A stretch of DNA of 9,554 nucleotides. Origin: Lentisphaerota bacterium. GTDB lineage: Bacteria > Verrucomicrobiota > Kiritimatiellia > JAAZAB01. The DNA is taken from positions 1-9,554 of the forward strand of contig JACQHI010000026.1 of the NCBI GenBank assembly GCA_016199105.1, in the 5' to 3' direction. Shown one piece after another: positions 7,723 to 9,554 of this stretch. The notes beneath the pieces are model-generated. The model ran no database searches, was not told the origin of the DNA, and saw only the letters and a list, made by a program, of their open reading frames with translations. The number at the start of each line of letters is the position of its first letter. Position 1 is the first letter of the stretch. The position numbers and the translations under genes are program-made.

Positions 7723-7727
7723 CCTCC
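7723..7727 (-). promoter_or_regulatory. ribosome binding site of the lipoprotein gene
   Basis: The minus strand reads GGAGG, 10 bases before the ATG at 7712-7710. No comparable site precedes the alternative ATG at 7736-7734, so this motif decides between the two starts. Confidence 0.6.
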
Positions 7728-7741
7728 GGCATTCATGCGCG

Positions 7742-9298
7742 TCAGGAGTTCCAGGGTGGAATGGGATACAATGGCGTTTCGAGGCTGTACGCGTCGAGAA
7801 GGCGTCGGATCAAAGTCTGCTTCAAGGCGGCCCGCTCCGGTCGATGCCACAAATTCCGCAATTCGTCGGGATCGTCCGACCGGTCGAACAGCTCGCCATC
7901 CTCCGTTCCCGGGTAGAGCGTCAGCCGATGCGTCGGCGTGACCAGCGAACGGACGCGGAAGCCGGTGCTGGGATCGTCGTTTTCGATGACCACCGCGTCG
8001 CGGATGGCGGCGGCGGCGCCGTTCAGCAAGGGCTTCCAACTGCGGCCGGGGAACAGCCGGAGCGGCTGCTGTGTGCCCCATGCGAACGGCGTTTTGCGGG
8101 AAACCCAATCGCTCCCGGGCAGCGGGATGCCGCAGAGGTCGAGCATCGATGGCAACAAATCCACCTGGCTGACCAGCGCCGGCTCGGCACGGCCGCCCGG
8201 CATCCCGGGCGCCGCCACGAGCAGGGGAATGCGGACACAGCCTCGGAATGTATAGAAAGCCTTCCAGAGCAGGCCGTGGTCGCCCATCATATCTCCATGG
8301 TCGGCGGTGAAGACGATCACCGTGTTTTCCAGTTGGCCGGTCTGTTCCAGCGCGTCCAGCACGCGGCCGATTTCGGCGTCCATGTGCGTGATCATGCCGT
8401 AGGTCCCCGCGATCAGTTCGCGCCACTGGTCCGGGGTGACGCCCGCGTTGTTCACCTCATAGGGCTTGACGGCGCCGCTTCGGATCCGGCGATAGATGGG
8501 CGGGAGCTCGTCCAATTCGCCCTCGCGGACGGCGGGGGCGGGCACGGAACGCGGATCATACAGGCTGGCGTAGGGTTCCGGCGGCGCCACGGGCATGTGC
8601 GGATCGGGAAACGAACACCAGGCGAAAAAAGGCGGGGTGTTTTCGCCCGCGGATTCCGTGATCAGGCGGATCGTGGAATCGGCGATGAAGCGGTTGTAGT
8701 GGAATTCCTCGGGCAGGGCCATGGTGTAGCACAACGGAGCGCCGGTGGCGGAGGGCCGGCCCGCCGCGGGCTGCAATTGCCGCGGATCTCCGCCCTTTTG
8801 TCGCAGCCAGTCGAGGTAGGGGCCATAGGCATAGGCCGTGTGGCCGCCGACGAAATCGACGGACTGAAACCCGTAATAGGGCGTCGGGAATTCGCGAATA
8901 ATCCCTTTCGTCCAATAATCCATGCATTCGGGAAAAGCCTGGATGTCAGGCGGTTCGACCATGGGCACCCAGGGGGTCAGGTGCAATTTGCCGGCGGCGT
9001 GCGTACGGTATCCGGCCCGGCGGAAGATATCCGGAAGCACGGGAATATCCCGGCGAAGCGATTGGCCGTTGATGCGGACGCCGTGGTCGCGGGGCAGCAG
9101 GCCGGTGAACATCGTGGCCCGGGCGGGCATGCAGATGGGATTATTTACGTGGGCCTGTTGGAAGAGGGTGCCGCGCCGGGCCAGCCGGTCCAGGTGCGGG
9201 GTTCGGACGACGGGATTGCCGGCGCAGGCCATGTGGTCCGCGCGCATCTCGTCCGCGCAGATGATCAGAACATTGGGATGGGGTTTGCAACTTTGCAT
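7742..9298 (-). CDS. Cys-type sulfatase (arylsulfatase-like, S1 family)
   Basis: This 518-residue enzyme should hydrolyse sulfate esters after its active Cys is converted to formylglycine by a maturase (FGE or anSME), which is not in this window. The signature C-M-P-A-R is at residues 56-60. The N-terminal metal site is ICADE (Asp16), with Glu17 where many relatives have a second Asp or Gln. GKLHL (Lys104, His106), DPH-P (His234), TADHGD (Asp333, His334) and GDHGLLWK (Lys346) complete the usual alkaline-phosphatase-fold active site. The C-terminal ELFDRSDDPDELRNL motif is typical of the family. The start at ATG 9298 is preferred: extending to 9364 would translate an intergenic hairpin. With this start, the protein begins almost directly at the first core strand, with no signal peptide, which is unusual for polysaccharide sulfatases. 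No clear Shine-Dalgarno precedes it. The substrate (for example a sulfated glycan or small ester) cannot be read. Confidence 0.93.
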   Translation of the reverse strand: MQSCKPHPNVLIICADEMRADHMACAGNPVVRTPHLDRLARRGTLFQQAHVNNPICMPARATMFTGLLPRDHGVRINGQSLRRDIPVLPDIFRRAGYRTHAAGKLHLTPWVPMVEPPDIQAFPECMDYWTKGIIREFPTPYYGFQSVDFVGGHTAYAYGPYLDWLRQKGGDPRQLQPAAGRPSATGAPLCYTMALPEEFHYNRFIADSTIRLITESAGENTPPFFAWCSFPDPHMPVAPPEPYASLYDPRSVPAPAVREGELDELPPIYRRIRSGAVKPYEVNNAGVTPDQWRELIAGTYGMITHMDAEIGRVLDALEQTGQLENTVIVFTADHGDMMGDHGLLWKAFYTFRGCVRIPLLVAAPGMPGGRAEPALVSQVDLLPSMLDLCGIPLPGSDWVSRKTPFAWGTQQPLRLFPGRSWKPLLNGAAAAIRDAVVIENDDPSTGFRVRSLVTPTHRLTLYPGTEDGELFDRSDDPDELRNLWHRPERAALKQTLIRRLLDAYSLETPLYPIPPWNS

Positions 9299-9443
9299 GG
9301 CAAGTTGAAACAGGGAAGACCAGTGGGCACGTAGCGCCCACTGTACTGGGGAAATGCTCCCCAAAGTACAGCGGGGGCTACGAACCCGCTGCTCCTCGCA
9401 TGCCGCTCAGACGCCATAATGAATTGCTGGACTTTGCATGGCA
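9290..9443. repeat. 13-bp direct repeat flanking an intergenic element
   Basis: ACTTTGCATGGCA occurs at 9290-9302 and again at 9431-9443. The first copy contains, on the minus strand, the start codon of the sulfatase (ATG CAA AGT). The second copy carries the same start context, followed by only ten codons (MQSPAIHYGV) before a stop. The 128 bases between the copies include the inverted hairpin pair at 9321-9391. The arrangement could reflect an insertion or a local duplication. The match is exact, but it is the only support. Confidence 0.5.
9321..9391. repeat. inverted pair of hairpin units (BIME-like)
   Basis: Three stems lie in a row. CAGTGGGC (9321-9328) pairs with GCCCACTG (9336-9343). 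TGTACT plus GGGGA (9342-9352) pairs with TCCCC (9358-9362) and AGTACA (9365-9370), with two unpaired A in the 3' arm. CAGCGGG (9369-9375) pairs with CCCGCTG (9385-9391). The outer two hairpins are inverted copies of one roughly 27-base unit, matching at 22 of 27 positions, joined by the central stem. The element lies about 25 bases upstream of the sulfatase start on its 5' side, so it may fall in that gene's leader or promoter region. Confidence 0.7.
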
Positions 9444-9478
9444 TGGGTTGCCAAGCCGTCCGGAAAGAAAGATGGCCT

Positions 9479-9542
9479 GCCACGCTTCGCCTTCGTTCTT
9501 CACGTGGCTGCGCCACGCGTAGCCCGAAGGGCGAAGCGTGGC
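9479..9542. repeat. long nested hairpin at the right edge
   Basis: GCCACGCTTCGCC (9479-9491) pairs perfectly with its complement at 9530-9542. The stem continues through TTCG (9492-9495) and CGAA (9525-9528) past one bulged G. A second hairpin sits in the loop: CGTGGC (9503-9508), loop TGC, GCCACG (9512-9517). No T-run follows within the visible sequence, so a terminator is not supported. The structure differs from the double hairpins at 1397-1574 and may be another intergenic repeat family. The remaining bases, 9392-9478 and 9543-9554, hold no gene I can support. Confidence 0.7.
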
Positions 9543-9554
9543 GGGAGAGACGGG

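Noticed and set aside
7737..8426. Long upstream extension of the lipoprotein frame to 8426
   Set aside because: It overlaps the sulfatase in another frame and reads as Arg/Ala-rich shadow; the lipoprotein signal begins only at 7712.
7844..9334. 496-residue open frame opposite the sulfatase
   Set aside because: It is the antisense shadow of a gene with intact active-site motifs; its composition (Gly, Arg, Val, Gln rich) shows no domain.
9299..9364. N-terminal extension of the sulfatase to 9364
   Set aside because: The added residues translate the intergenic inverted hairpin, and the family core begins right after residue 1 of the shorter form.
9265..9516. 83-residue minus-strand frame at the right edge
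   Set aside because: It crosses both hairpin elements and the sulfatase start, and has no recognisable domain.
1..9554. CRISPR array, tRNA or rRNA gene, insertion sequence or phage genes
   Set aside because: No regularly spaced direct repeats, cloverleaf sequence, transposase, integrase or structural phage protein could be seen on either strand.

Overview
This GC-rich window looks like a chromosomal segment from a free-living or gut bacterium of the PVC group (Verrucomicrobiota, Kiritimatiellota or Lentisphaerota). That is an inference. It rests on a Cys-type sulfatase, a glycosidase-like TIM-barrel protein, large exported proteins without recognisable relatives, weak ribosome binding sites, and many GC-rich hairpin repeats between genes. 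Nothing seen here fixes the species.

From left to right: the 3' part of a methionyl-tRNA synthetase gene (metG, 2-1219, +), whose start lies outside the window. Next is a 377-base gap holding two double-hairpin repeat blocks, with a 12-bp palindrome of LacI-operator type between them. Then come two same-strand genes that are probably co-transcribed: a 586-residue TIM-barrel protein resembling glycosyl-hydrolase-like family 10 (1597-3357) and, 38 bases later, a 1258-residue exported protein (3396-7172). The second protein has about 25 copies of a short aromatic-proline motif, then TPR-like helices and a C-terminal jelly-roll-like domain. A 189-base convergent gap (7173-7361) again holds hairpins. 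On the minus strand a sulfatase gene (7742-9298) is followed by a small lipoprotein gene (7362-7712), probably one transcript. The right edge (9299-9554) holds two more hairpin elements and no supported gene.

The metG gene is housekeeping. The other four genes look like accessory cell-surface or polysaccharide functions, but no substrate can be read from the sequence. The least explained object is the exported repeat protein. Its motif recurs about every 20 residues across some 650 residues, and I do not recognise it as a named family. The second theme is the set of structured intergenic repeats. They flank almost every transcription unit, have at least two architectures, and in one case show a compensatory base-pair change between the two halves of an inverted pair.
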